Positions 36,408 to 48,304 of a stretch of DNA of 64,000 nucleotides are shown here, piece by piece. The position numbers were made by a program, and so were the translations under genes. Source of the DNA: Podospora pseudoanserina (Eukaryota; Ascomycota; Sordariomycetes; Sordariales; Podosporaceae); the NCBI RefSeq assembly GCF_035222485.1, contig NC_085925.1, positions 620,001 to 684,000 of the forward strand, in the 5' to 3' direction. The notes beneath the pieces were generated by a model. The model made no database searches. It was not told the origin of the DNA and saw only the letters and a program-made list of their open reading frames with translations. Numbering within the stretch: the first letter of the stretch is position 1; the number at the start of each line of letters is the position of its first letter.

Positions 36408-36693
36408 AACGCCCCAGCAGATGCAAATGCACGCTCTGCTTCAGCAACCCCAGGTTCAGAGCCAGATTACCAACCACTCGAACGCTCTATTTACCAAGAG
36501 ACTGCCCGAGCTCGCTCAACGTTATGGTGGAAATGCGCAAGCAATCCCACAGGAAGAGTTGGCGCAATTCAAGGCGCAGTGTCAACAGCAGGCGGTTGGT
36601 CTTGTGACGAGAACGTATGCGCAGAGGAATATGCAGATGCAGGCACAGCGGGCTCAGGCGGCGGCAATGCAGGGGATGATGCAGGGGATGTAA
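33528..36693 (+). CDS. SPT20: SAGA complex subunit Spt20
   Basis: Exon 1 (33528-33867) and exon 2 (33929-36693) are joined across a 61-nt intron (GTATGC donor, GCTAAC branch point, TGCAG acceptor) in phase 1, giving 1034 aa. The Spt20 domain starts right after the junction: [20 protein letters not shown], then FRFDQQEG-like [23 protein letters not shown]. The remainder is dominated by glutamine/alanine repeats (about 35090-35430 and 36050-36410) and Met/Pro-rich linkers. The C-terminus has a conserved-looking helical piece, [15 protein letters not shown]. Spt20 holds the core of the SAGA co-activator together and supports TBP delivery and nucleosome acetylation. The Q-rich tract makes strong antisense open frames that are not genes. 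Confidence 0.9.
36371..36406 (+). repeat. CAG-rich codon run inside SPT20
   Basis: A near-uninterrupted CAG/CAA run encodes polyglutamine and is likely to vary in length between strains. Confidence 0.9.
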
Positions 36694-37830
36694 CGGGCTG
36701 TGAATATGGAGGTATGTTGCTGTTAAGGGGGTCTCAGGTTTGGGGAACATACTTATATCAAATCATACTCAAAAAAGAAGGGGGGGGGTGGTTGTTTTTC
36801 ATTTGGAGTTTTGCGGGGACAAGGCAGGCGGTGTTTACACGGTGTGGTTGGTTGGTTCCAGAAAGCTAGGAATTTGGCTCTCTGGCTTTTTTATCGTTTC
36901 TTTTATCATTCCGTTGCTTCTTATTTTTTTTTCACAGCCAGGCTTCCCATATTCTGGGGAAACGGCTAAGACTATATACCCTGGGTTTATCAATTGGGAC
37001 ATTTTTGGTTTGTTTTACACCCCTTCTCCCCCCCTTTTTTTTTAGTAACTAAAGAGCGATGAATGAAAAAAGCGAAGAAGGAAGGGGGTTAGTGGGTTTG
37101 GTTTTGCTTGGCCAGCGGATGGTGATGAAGGGGATGGGAATGGGGTTGTCAGAAATGTTCATTGCTGCTACTACTACTCCTACTACTCCTACTACTCCTA
37201 CTACTACTACTACCACTACTACTACTACTTGTGTATTTTGTACTGTTGGATTGGAAATGGGAAAGGGGGTGGGGAAAGGGATAAGGTAGGGAAGGAAGGG
37301 GTTGTGTGTCAATTTGGGGCATACTATGTATTTACAAGATGAATCTAATGCCTGTGGTAGATGTGATTTGTGAGTTTCCAGTGTCGTGACTTAGATTGTG
37401 GTGAGGTTAAAGGTTACACGTGACAGGTCACGAGTGAGTGGCTGATTAATGTGCGGTTGGTTTGGGTTCAGGACGCACGGACCAAAAGGCGTCGCGTTTC
37501 GGGGTGTGTGCTATGACGGAATAGTTCTGGTGCCTTTCTCTCTCTCTTCCCGTCGTTGTGAGCAGCAGCTGCAGAAAGAGAGGCGTGGATCTACTGTTGT
37601 TCGCTTTTTTATTTTAGCTTCAACAAGAAAGCTCCTTGCTGTTGCGAACATCATTTCCCTGTTTCACGCCCACTTCTCCTCTCACTCACCGGACCTTTTT
37701 TTCTTCTTCAAGTTATTTATCAGCACTAAGGCTTTTTGCTATTTTCGTATCATTCTTCTAGCTGCCGTTGCGACCAACCAACCAAGCGAGCCGGAACACA
37801 ACGATCGCATCAACACACACACACACAAAG
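36694..37830. other. Intergenic region with ACT-type microsatellite
   Basis: Contains the SPT20 3' flank and the ATG27 promoter/leader. An imperfect CTA/CTC trinucleotide repeat spans 37167-37229. No gene seen. Confidence 0.5.
37167..37229 (+). repeat. Imperfect (ACT)n microsatellite
   Basis: About 21 trinucleotide units, mostly ACT with interspersed CCT and one ACC, in non-coding DNA. Confidence 0.9.
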
Positions 37831-38971
37831 ATGAGATCAACGTCATGGCTCCCGCTGCTGTCGTCCTCGATGGCAGTGATGATAACAGCATCCCCCGCCC
37901 CCGCCGCCGCAAAGTTCAACTGCGAGAAGCTCCCCGTCGACGGGCACACCTACAACTTCAAGGAGCTTTCGGGGCCGCATACGGTCGTCACGAGCGAGTT
38001 TCTTGCGCCGAGTTACCACAACACGACGTACACGATTGATTTGTGTGGGGGGTTGAAATCAAAGACTGGGGGGGAGGGGGAGAGGTGTCCTGAGGGGACG
38101 AGGGGTGAGTTTTACACGACGTCTGGTAAAACGGACAAGGGGCTGACTGAGAATTAGTATGCGCGATCAAGCACAAGTGGGACCCGAAAACGGACAAGGC
38201 GACGGTGGATCACTTTGTGCCTATTGTGGTGGAGAAGAAGGATGGTGGGTTTGAGTGGGAGGCTAAGAGGTTACCTGCTGAGGAGGCAAAGGGGAAGGGT
38301 GATGAGGACAAGAAAAAGGAGGGGCTGAGACTTATCCTCAAGGGGGGGAAGTATCTTGGGAGACAGCAGCAGACGGTGGTGGAGTTTAGGTGTTCGGGTC
38401 TCAAAGGGGATGAGGAGGAGTGGGATAGTAAGAAGTTGGTTGAGTATGAGAGGGTGAACAAGAGGAGGAGGGCGGAAGATGAGGGGGATGATGGGTTCAG
38501 CACGCCGGAGCATCAGCTCAAGAAGGAGGGGGCGGCGCTGGTTTGGGAGGGGTATAAGAGTGATGGGGAGGTTGATACGTTGGCTTTGACGTGGTATACC
38601 AAGTTTGTTTGTGAGAAGGCTGTGGGGGATGAGCCGGAGAAGGGGAAGGAGCCGGAGAAAGGTGGGGGAGAGAGTGCGCATTGGGGGTTTTTTACTTGGT
38701 TTGTGGTTTTGTGAGTATCTTTTGCTTCATTTGGGGGGTCGTGATGAATGGGTTTGCTAACATGGGATTGAACAGGGTTTTTCTCGGCATCGCAACGTAC
38801 CTCATCTTTGGCTCGTGGCTCAACTACAACCGGTATGGCGCTCGGGGGTGGGATTTGCTTCCCCATGGTGACACGCTCAGGGATATCCCGTACCTGCTCA
38901 AGGACTGGATGCGGAGAGTTCTTAACACGATACAAAGCAGTGGCAGCAGGGGTGGATACTCAGCCGTGTAG
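37831..38971 (+). CDS. ATG27: Autophagy protein Atg27
   Basis: Three exons (37831-38104, 38158-38710, 38776-38971) with introns of 53 and 65 nt give 340 aa. The start at 37831 gives a signal peptide (SWLPLLSSSMAVMITASPAP, cleaved near AAAKFNC). The lumenal part has paired cysteines (FNCEKLP, IDLCGG, RVCAIKHKWD, EFRCSG, KFVCEK), in line with the mannose-6-phosphate-receptor-like domain of Atg27. One membrane segment spans the last intron (FFTWFVVLVFLGIATYLIFG). The short cytosolic tail contains NYNRYGARGWDLLPHGD and ends YSAV, a tyrosine sorting signal known in Atg27. Atg27 is a type I protein cycling between vacuole, Golgi and endosomes that helps Atg9 trafficking. A Lys/Glu-rich insert at nt 38270-38330 is unusual for the family. 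Confidence 0.93.
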
Positions 38972-39732
38972 GGGCGGGGGAGTTATGATGGGCGGCAGGG
39001 ATACACTGGAGGAGGTGGATGGGGACGAAGTAGTAGCAGTGGGGAGCGGTTTTGATGGGATACCTACTAGACTTTCTTTTGTTTTTTGTCGGTGCTCCTA
39101 ATCCATGTGGGTTTCAAATACAGTTATACAACATTGGTGGTGTTTTGGGTGGACGGATCAAAGGGGGGGGGGTATGGGGGCGCGTTTTTATTCAATGATA
39201 ATATTGTTATGACCAGGATGAAAGAGGGTATCGCTAATGGATAGGATTTGTATTGATGATGCATTTTCTAATAGCGGATAAATGATTGCCATTGATGTAG
39301 TTGCGGACCTTGATGATTGTCTTAGTCAGGGTGCGGATCACATGCCTCTCGGCCGCGTTGCCGCCACCAAGCCAGCCAGCCCAGCCAGCCGGGTCCCGCG
39401 CGATAGGATCTGGCTTGTTTTTTGGAGTGAGGGATGGGAATGGGATTCGCGGGGACCGACTCGAGTTTCGGTCTTTCCTTTTTTTAATGTTGTATTGTGG
39501 AAGCTTTTCAAACTTGTGATATTTGTGCGATTGTAGGTGTTGTGTCTGGTGTGTGCAAATCAAGCCGAGGTAAGCAACTTGGTTGATCAAGAGGACACCG
39601 GCGGAACATGGTATCCTGATGCGTTTTATCACTAACACTTTTGTTTTCTCAGTCTCTCAGTTTCACTTTTTGACTTTCTATTCTCCTTCTCACCCTCATT
39701 CTCATCAACCACCACCATAACCAACCGATAAA
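38972..39732. other. Intergenic region
   Basis: No supported gene. It holds the ATG27 3' flank and the promoter of the isomerase-like gene. Confidence 0.5.
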
Positions 39733-40563
39733 ATGGCCACCCCAGGCAAAACCCTCTTCGCAATCCCCATCCCCCCTCTAAACCAACACCCCGGCGGGAC
39801 CGTCACCGTCACCCTCCCCGCCCCGGCAGTGTACCTCTTAACCATCACCTCCCCCCCAGACAACCGCCTCACCACCGCCTCCTGCACCGCCATCCTCGAC
39901 GCGTTGGACCTGATCGAATTCGGTGGTTACACCCCCGGCGTCGTCATCACAACTTCCGGCCTCCCCAAGTTCTTCTCCAACGGCCTCGACCTCGAGCACG
40001 CGCTTGGAACACAAGGGTTCCTGCCCGGGGTGCTGTACAGACTTTTCAACCGGTACCTCACCTACCCCATGCCCACCATCGCCCTCCTCCCGGGCCACGC
40101 CTTCGCTGGAGGGCTAATGCTGGCTATGCACAACGACTATCGGGTCATGAATCCCGCCAAAGGGTTCGCGTGTGTGAATGAGTTGGAGTTTGGGGTTCCG
40201 CTCAAGGCTGCCATGTCCTCTATCTTCAGACTTAAGCTCCCTCCTGCGACCTATAGGGATTTGGTTCTTGAGGCGAAACGTTTCTCCGGGGAAGAGGGGG
40301 TCAAGGCAGGGTTGGTGGACAGAACGGGCGGGTTGGATCAGGCGCTGGAGTTGATAAAGGAGAGGAAGCTGACCAACAAGGCCAAGACGGGGATTTATGG
40401 GTTGCTAAAGGCCGAGATGTACAGGGAGTCGGTTGGGTTTTTGACGCAGGCGGGGTACGACAAAGAGGAGGAGAAGGACAGGTTGATGATTGAGGGGGAG
40501 GATAAGCGGAAGGAGGAGGCCGAGGGGAAGTTGGGGTCTATCAAGGAGAAGGCCAAGTTGTGA
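39733..40563 (+). CDS. Peroxisomal enoyl-CoA hydratase/isomerase family protein
   Basis: A single exon encodes 276 aa. The crotonase fold is visible: YLLTITSPPDNRLTTAS (first strand with the N-R-L region), VITTSGLPKFFSNGLDLEHA (oxyanion-hole loop with F-S-N-G-L-D), PTIALLPGHAFAGGLMLAMH (second oxyanion glycine) and CVNELEFGVPL, whose Glu is in the place of the general base of delta3,delta2-enoyl-CoA isomerases. A single acidic residue and the absence of the hydratase Glu pair favour isomerase over hydratase. The last three residues are AKL, a peroxisomal PTS1 signal, so a role in beta-oxidation of unsaturated fatty acids is likely. The charged C-terminal helix (KEEEKDRLMI...KEKAKL) extends beyond the core. 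Confidence 0.83.
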   Translation: MATPGKTLFAIPIPPLNQHPGGTVTVTLPAPAVYLLTITSPPDNRLTTASCTAILDALDLIEFGGYTPGVVITTSGLPKFFSNGLDLEHALGTQGFLPGVLYRLFNRYLTYPMPTIALLPGHAFAGGLMLAMHNDYRVMNPAKGFACVNELEFGVPLKAAMSSIFRLKLPPATYRDLVLEAKRFSGEEGVKAGLVDRTGGLDQALELIKERKLTNKAKTGIYGLLKAEMYRESVGFLTQAGYDKEEEKDRLMIEGEDKRKEEAEGKLGSIKEKAKL

Positions 40564-40564
40564 G

Positions 40565-40646
<82 letters not shown>

Positions 40647-41224
40647 TGTGTGTGTGTGTGTGTGGTGTGGGAGAGAAGGAGTGTTTAAGAAAGAACACCA
40701 GCGAATAATTTACTACAGATGTTGTATCTTTTTTTTTGGTCTACACTACTACATCTCTCTATCTGCGAAAGCAAAAACCGGCCGTTGCATAATTCATCAA
40801 ACCAGACAGAACAAAAGACAGAGACACCAAACCCAGCCGGAGCAGTAAATAAACAGAAATATCATCACAATCAAACACATTTCTCGAGACCACCACCTCA
40901 AAGAAACCCAGCGCCATCACAATATTCTTGCGCTGTGAACATTAAAAAAAAAAATAAAAAAAAAAGAAAAAGAAAAAAAAAAACCAAATCCAAGTTGAGA
41001 ATTTCAGTTACAGAGAGACAAACATAAAAATAAAAACGCCAAACAATGCAGGGTATGGTAACATACAACGCCGTATACTCCCTCCCCTCTTCCCTGCCTT
41101 GATTTGCCTTGCCACAATGAAAAGGCCTTCCCTTGCCACTCTTAAAACGTACAACTCAAAAACAGGTTGTGGTATACTCCGCCATGTATGGGCTTTGTTA
41201 TTCTTCCCCCACGTCACTTCGCTC
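40564..41224. other. Convergent 3' region with microsatellites
   Basis: Two convergent genes end here. Besides the GA/GT repeat, an A-rich run lies at 40943-40983. No gene seen. Confidence 0.5.
40569..40664 (+). repeat. (GA)n(GT)n compound microsatellite
   Basis: About 38 GA units (to 40644) followed directly by about 10 GT units, starting six bases after the stop codon of the isomerase-like gene, so probably transcribed in its 3' UTR. Confidence 0.97.
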
Positions 41225-44200
41225 TTACTCACTAACGGACCCCTCATCATCGTAATCCTCCGGATATCCCATCGCTTCCCCATTTCCTGACGACACCAAC
41301 CCCATCTGGGCCCTCGTGTCTCGCTGAATCTTGAGGAAGTACATCCTCAAGCTGTGCAAACCCCGCATGAACCCTCTGTCTGGCTCTCCGGGGTGCCTCG
41401 GTGGGCAGGCCTTGTCCTCCATCGGATCATACGGCGTGATGCAGTTGGCAAAGTCGGCAATCTTGAAATCGATATCCCGCTTGCTCTTCTTCTGTCTCCT
41501 CGGGGCCTCCTCCGTGTCCGTCGCGAAATCAGTTGTCGAGTCGTCGATGGCTGCGGTTTCGTAGCCATTGCTGGCGTCCGCCGAAGTGTCACCGTCGTAA
41601 AACATGAGCAGACTCGCCGCGTAGAACCGGTACCCCTTCAACCTGCCCACGATCACCTCCAGCTCATCCAGCTTCCGGAGAACAGTGGGAATATGTCGAA
41701 GAATACTGGCCGGGTCAACACCGTCATACAAAAACCGTGTCAGTGCACCCTGGAACTCTCCTCCCTTCTTCAGAGTCCGGCCGTAGTACTTGTCCCTAAA
41801 AACATAGCTCTGCGTCTGAACGTCCCACACCTGAAGCCCGCAGACCCTGACGCCCAGTTCGCGAGATGTGGTCTTGGCACACTTGCCTTTCTGCGATTGC
41901 TGCTTCTTGGGGTTCGCATCCACGCCATACTGCCGGGTGCCCATCTTCAGATCCATGATGCAAGGCCTCTTCATGCCTGCCGTCAAGTCCTCCAGGAGCA
42001 AAAAGTACTCGACGCGGGAGTCGCTCTGCGTTTGAGCCTCCTTAGGGTTGATAGGCCGGGGAATCTTCTTGAACTCGGAAGTTGGACTTGGGAGCGCCGA
42101 AGTGGCAGCCGAGGTGATGGCCGAGACAAAGGCATTGGGATGCTGAACTTCGCCACCCCCATTGATGGTCGCCTCAACTGGTTGTTCTGCTGGGGGGGTG
42201 GGAGCATTCGCTTTCACGGGAGTCTTGGGGTTGGGCACAATCTCGTCACGGGTACCCTTGTAGACAACCTCGTCCGCCTCTTCGAAATACTTCAGGTTGC
42301 CACGGTCGTCGCGGACATCGTCCGGCTTTCGACGCAGGCCCGTCCCAGAGTACCGGCGCTTCTTCTTAAGAGCTGCGGGCGACGATCCTCCGAAGATTTC
42401 AGGCTCTGGAGCACTAGTTCCCGTGACATCCTTGGGTGCACTCTCGTCCTCCTCGCCCTCTGCGTCGCAGAATGCGTCAATGTGACCGAGATCACTCTGT
42501 GTCTGCGCCAAGGAGCTTGCACTCAGTGTACGCTCAGCAGCCTCTCTGGCTGCCTGGGCCCTCTTCTCGTGAGACTCTGCTAGACTCGGATCTGATCCGG
42601 TCGGGCGAAGTGACTGCTGAAGGGTACGCCTCGGCATTGGACGCTGGTGTCCCTTGCGGTGCCGATGAATCGCAATCGGCTGCTTGAGGAAGGCATCATT
42701 GAAGACCTCATTCCGGAGTCTCTTGTTCACCGTGGTGGCGCCCCAGCTGTTGGCATGCCGGTCGGAAAGACTGGGGCGCGTCAGCGCAGTCTTGGTGGGT
42801 GTCACGGGTACATCTTGCGGCGCTGTCTCGCTGTGCGGAAGTGTTGATGCCGACGAACTCCTAAATCTTCCGCCCAGGCTTGGCGGACTCGGCAACGAGG
42901 GCTGGAGGAGACTTCGAGGCAGAATATGCTGATTGTCAACAAACGTAACTGTAGGAATCTGGCCTTGGTTGTTCTGCAGTGATTGGCTGATCATTCTGGG
43001 GCGATCAGTGGGGGGGTCAGCTTCGTGAGAAGTCCGGCTTGTCCCGTTCGCCTTCGAGTCGCCATCTGGGTGATGACGGTCCACTGCATGATCATCTCTT
43101 TTCATGGTTGACTTGCGACGAGACTGTTTCTGAAATGTGACATTCAACACCCCAATATATCTAAGCCCATTTGTTAGCAAAAATCCTGGATGCCTTGGAT
43201 AGAATAAACATACCTCGGGAGGAAGGCAAGAAGATCGCGATGGTAGTGCTCAATCTTTTCGTAAAACTCATTTTCTCTGTTGTTCAGCTGCTTACAGACA
43301 GCTCGCTTGGAGAACCTCCACAGAGTGGTATGGCCGCCAACTTGATGCTTGTATGGAATCAGCTCAATGGCCTCTAGTGGCTGCGTGGGCTCCAGCTGAT
43401 GGTCATGGACGGCTTCTTCATGATACTGGGAGACTGGACGGGACGGCTTGACAGATACATCTCTGCTTTCAACAGCAGCCGCCGGGCCGGCAGGTTGAGT
43501 GATGTCTAGTTCAGGTGCTACACTAGAGCTTTGGGTAGGTTCAGACTTGAGTTTTCTGTCTATTGGCTCCCCGTGTTCGTCAAACTCTGGCTCGTCAGCT
43601 TTGACAAGCCACGGATGAAAATCGTCATGTCGAGACTGGGTTCGTGCCGGCACACTCCTAGGGGGCGCACCAGGCACTGGGGCGTGCTCTGTTGGCTGTT
43701 CGGGGGGCGCTTGATGCGGGACGAACACTGCCGACGAGATCTTTTCCTCTCCGGACTCGTCGCCCTCATCAACCGCACTATCCCCGCCTCCGGTGCTGGC
43801 ATCCGACTCCCGTCGCAGTTCCAACCCGCCAGAACATGGCTCAGTCGGCTCCACATGTTGTTGGTCATGGGCAGCAAGCTTGCAAGGCGACTTTGCTGGC
43901 TTCACAGGGCTGGCGTGAAGTGAGGTTTCCATGTGCTTGGAAACAAAATAATCTTCCGGGGCTTCTTCGATTGTCCCAACTGCGTCAGGCGTGCGCAGTC
44001 CGGCCGGGGTCGTCTTGGCCCGCGGTGGCCCTTTGGCCGTGGGAGTCTTGTCATCAAGATCACGAGTCTTGGTTTTGTTGACATCGCCTTCTTTGAGTAG
44101 TCCTTCACCTTCGTGGGCGATATCCCCTGTCTTCTCTCGATGGGTGGAAGGCCGGGTCTCTTTCCGTTTCACTTTCTCTTCTGGGAGACCTTCTTTGAAG

Positions 44201-45270
44201 AATCGCAGGCTGTGACTGGCTTTCCGACTGCGCGCATTCGGCTCATGTCCGGCCAAGGCCTGGGTAATAGACTTTTCAACCTGACCGCTGTCCCCGTCAC
44301 TGTCAATCTCTCCCGTTCCGATAGACCAGGCCTTTTCGGGCCCCAAAGACACCCTGTGCTCCGTCTTCCAAGTCCTGAGGACGGGCCGCTCTTCGATTGC
44401 AGTGTTCTCGTCGGCATGTCCATCGTACATGGCGGTAGGTGAGTCGGTGAAAAGGGCATGGCCGCTGGGTGTATCGGCAGCAAAGGTGTTGGCCCGATTG
44501 CCAAGGCGATTCTTGAAGTCCCCCTCTCGATCTTTGGTCTTGGCCAGAAACTCGCGGTGGCCGTTGAGCATTGAGTTGACCTCGCCGAGATCAATGTCCA
44601 GCCTGCCAAAAGCAGGTGGCGCCACCGTGGTGGCCACAGAGGTCAATGAAGGCATGGTCGGCTTTCGGGGAGAGACTCGCTGCGCTAGAATATCACCTTC
44701 TCCGTGATGCGGCGGGCCATGACGGGGATCTCGAGGTTTGACGTCACGGTTCGAGGGAGGATGGTGTGAGGAGTCGACAGCGGACTGGCTGGCGGCGGTG
44801 GAGGAATCTATATGGGAAGATGAGGAATGTCGAGGGATGCCACGGGCTGTCGCGAGGGCTTGGGTCAGCAGGGAGGGGCCCTGTGGTCTCTGTAGAACGG
44901 CAGGACCCCGGGCATATTTAATCTGATCTGCATGGGTGGTGCCGTGCTGCGGTGCTGGTGTCGCTGGTGGTGGTGGTACCGTCGAGGATGTTGCTTCTTC
45001 TTGTGTTGCGGGAGGAGAACCGAGGGCCGGACCGGGTGCAGGTGGAGGAGGGGGTGCGTCGGTATTAATAGAGTCGGGGCCGGGGTGAGGCGCAGACGAC
45101 AAGGCGGGAGGGAGAGGGGGAGCAGGAGGGATGGCGGGCGGTGGGGGAGGAGGGGGAGGAGGAGCTGGTGGTGATGAAGAAGAGGAAGAAGAACAGGTAC
45201 CGGTAGCCCTTTCGGGGCTCACCAGAGCAGCGGGTGCGGCATTTTCGGGTGGACAGGGCGAGTTGGACAT
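41225..45270 (-). CDS. KCS1: Inositol hexakisphosphate kinase, KCS1 type
   Basis: Exon 1 (45270-43214) and exon 2 (43160-41225) are joined across a 53-nt intron (GTATGT...GCTTAG) in phase 2, giving 1330 aa. The C-terminal kinase domain has the family signature P-x3-D-x-K-x-G in RPCIMDLKMGTRQYG, then VRVCGLQVWD, the GYRFYAASLLMFYDG strand-helix, and KIADFANC where the DF pair binds metal. The N-terminal 750 residues are disordered; residues 30-110 are extremely proline-rich. A segment VGGHTTLWRFSKRAVCKQLNNREN before the intron and the YIGVLNVTF segment after it are also conserved in fungal KCS1 proteins. The enzyme makes 5-IP7 from IP6, a phosphate-status signal. Length near 1300 aa matches filamentous-fungal orthologs. 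Confidence 0.92.
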
Positions 45271-48200
45271 GAGGTGAACATCTGGCGGTGGTGGTGGGGG
45301 AAGGGAAAAAAAAGGTGGGAGGGAAAAATGGTCTGTCCGTCCAGGTCGTGGTTGATTTCTCTGTGTGGTCAGGGACGGGAAAGGTTTGGTGGTTTTCGGG
45401 AGACCTTACGCTACTCCGCTGGGCTGGGCTGGGCTGGGCTGATCCCCTGCCTGGTCAATTGGCAGTGGAGTGCGGACAGTAAAACGCTGGCACTGTGTGC
45501 TGAGAAACAGGCAAAGTCGTAAACGGCTGTCGGGGAGTGCAGAAGGTACCTGGCGGCATGTATTTTGGACAGAATCAAAAAAAGAGAGAACTTTCAAATG
45601 ATGTATCCTGTGCAGGCCTCTGACGCAAAGGCGGGAAAAGTGGCTATTTGTCTGTGGCGGATCCAATTCCACCGCTAGCGCCCTGGGCCCATCTCCATAG
45701 CAGGCATCGCCCTGAAGGCCCGAACTCGGCAGCACCCAGCCAGCAGCCAGCAGCCAGCACCACCACAGCACGTTTTCAGGACGCTCTTTGTTATAGGATA
45801 TTTGTATTCGCCTGGGATGCCTATCCTCCATTCCTCCATCATTTATAACACCTCCAGGGCTACTTTACGGAGTCGGTGTAGGTACTTCCTGAGAATGGTC
45901 TCTTTCTCTGACGTCGTTGTAGCACCCCCAAAACGTCCAAAGCTTCTTGCTCCTTCGAGAATGGCCTCATGCAGCTCTTCGGGTCCGCAACCCACGCGGT
46001 GCCTGCTTGGCCCGCATCTAGCCTACCTAGCAGTTGCTCACAAGGCAGTCCCGAACCCATCGCAGCGGTGCATCTGGCTGGGGCTCATTCTTCTACAATA
46101 AACACACGTGTAGAGATACTGACAGCTGTTCCCTTGCAACCCCTCTTCACCATCCAATCACTTACACACACTCTGCCCTCTACTACACCGCTTCCTAGTC
46201 ACGACTTTGCAACACTGTTCAAAACATTGCAATTCATTGGCAGCTGTTACGCAATCGAATCTGGGACCAAGATTTCAGCAACTCGCAGATCCCCTCAGAT
46301 AATGCTGAACCTCACGGCCCGGGCGGCCTCACAATCACCGACCTCGCATATCACTTATCATCCTGTGCTACCCTCCCATAGCAACCCACAGCATCTTACA
46401 CCCAGCCGAGCCGATACACGGAGATAATAACATAGGTCTCATATCGCTAATCGCCTGACAGAACGGCCATCATCCGTCAGATATACCCAGTGCCTATCAC
46501 GTCCCGTCGTGCTCTGGTTCTGTGGATGGACGTGCACCTTGCAACTTTGCCCGACCATCTCGTCCCTATGAAAGCCTCGCAGCCCAAATGTCGGAAACGG
46601 CCAATCAAGCAACAACGTGGGAAACGTGCTCTCCACCGGCCGCAAGACAAGCCCACGGATCCCAGTATTCTCTGTTGCATCTACAATCTACCGTTGATGC
46701 GCGGCGGCACAGTGTCCGCTTTTGCCGTCAGCCCAAGCCCCAGTCCGAACCTCCGTCGAAAGTCTCCGATCAACCTGTTTGGACCTGATTGATCCTGCCA
46801 TCGAGATCTTGCCAAGATATATATTTCACTTCATGTTTACGCTAGCATGTTGTGCCATGTTTCCACGGTAAGGCCTTGGGAAATCATCCAAAGGATTTCA
46901 AGTGAACCAAACCCCGTCGAATATCTGGTCAATGAGGGAGGGGGATTACCACCAACGGCTGGTAGTCACTGAGGCTCTTACTAGTCATACACTCTCACCC
47001 TCTTACTCCTACATGCAGAGCAACCCCCCATCGGCCATCCGGAACTCTTGATGTCTTGGCTTTGCCCTGCCTCCAGGACAGGCTTCGTTTCTTTGAAAGA
47101 AAAATAACCCCTGAGGATACACCGCGTTCCACCGCAGACAAAACAGGAATTCCAGGAAGTCCTTTCTACCGAAAAAGTCCAAGTAACACGACAGGCAAGA
47201 CATTTTCAGAATGTCTTATCTCGTCTCATTGGAGCAATAACCGGACGGACCCTTTCGTCCCTGAGGCTTGGGTCTCAGAATTGGAATTGTCCAACGAGAT
47301 GTGCTGGATGGCCCATGTGCGCACCACACCACCACACGCCCACCAGCCTGTCAATCGTATCGTGGCTTTTTATCGGGTGCCATGTTGTGCAAGATGAGAC
47401 ATGCTTGCGCTTGCATGGCTAGATGCTGCATGTTTGAGGTGGATCAACTGGGTGGGTGGATGGGGATGTTTTTTGGTTGTTAGGGGGGGCGGTTGACCGC
47501 CGGTTGAGGTTTTCCTTGATGATGTCTCGTATATTCAGGGACATTGAGGAAAACCAACGGGACGTCGTTGCTGAGCCATGTGTGAGTGCTTCGCAGCGTT
47601 AAGGTATGGGATATGGACAATGTCCATTCATGTCAGCCTGCTGCCGTCATCCTCAGCTCCTGGTTGTTTTCCACCCTATAGAGCAATACTCCGGACCAGT
47701 CTCAGCCCAACTCAACCCAATGCTACTATAGATTATCACTTCCAGAGTATGCGGGAGATCGACATGATCAAGGGTTCTTTGTTTTGTAGATGTCGAGAAG
47801 GAAAGTCAGACCAACACGCCGAGATCGCCTCGACCCACTAGCCCCATCTGAGCTGTTCACATATCCGTAACCACCGAGGTTAGACATTCTTCGTATTCTT
47901 GCCAAAAACATACAAAATCAAACCAACAAGGCCTTTAAAATAGTACCAATGCATCAGTTGATATGCTGTTCAACATTACACATCTCGCATTTTCCGTGCT
48001 GACTCCCAAAACCGACCGACTCCCATGTTTACACCACTCATTCAACAGATAGATCTGTGAGCAACAACGTCAATAGACCCATCATACAAGACAGGAAGAT
48101 GGGAAATATCGATGTGAACAAAAGGAGCGACCCGGTCAAGCAATCCACCTGAACACACTAGACATTGGTAAAGGCAATCTGTAATCCATCTTATAAACCT

Positions 48201-48304
48201 ATGCCTATCTACCCCAAACGTCATCTTCAATGTACATTCATTCCCAACACCAAAACCAAAAAAAAAAACGCCCTTTTCAACGTCATCTCCCCCCTTATTC
48301 TCAA
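45271..48304. other. 3-kb stretch without recognised genes
   Basis: Contains the KCS1 promoter (pentameric GGCTG repeat near 45419-45441) and at the far end the 3' flank of the minus-strand membrane protein. No frame with conserved motifs or splice-linked continuity was found. An orphan gene with small exons cannot be excluded. Confidence 0.4.

Noticed and set aside
41354-42583. 409-codon open frame on the plus strand
   Set aside because: It lies antisense to the KCS1 kinase domain, where the minus strand has clear family motifs.
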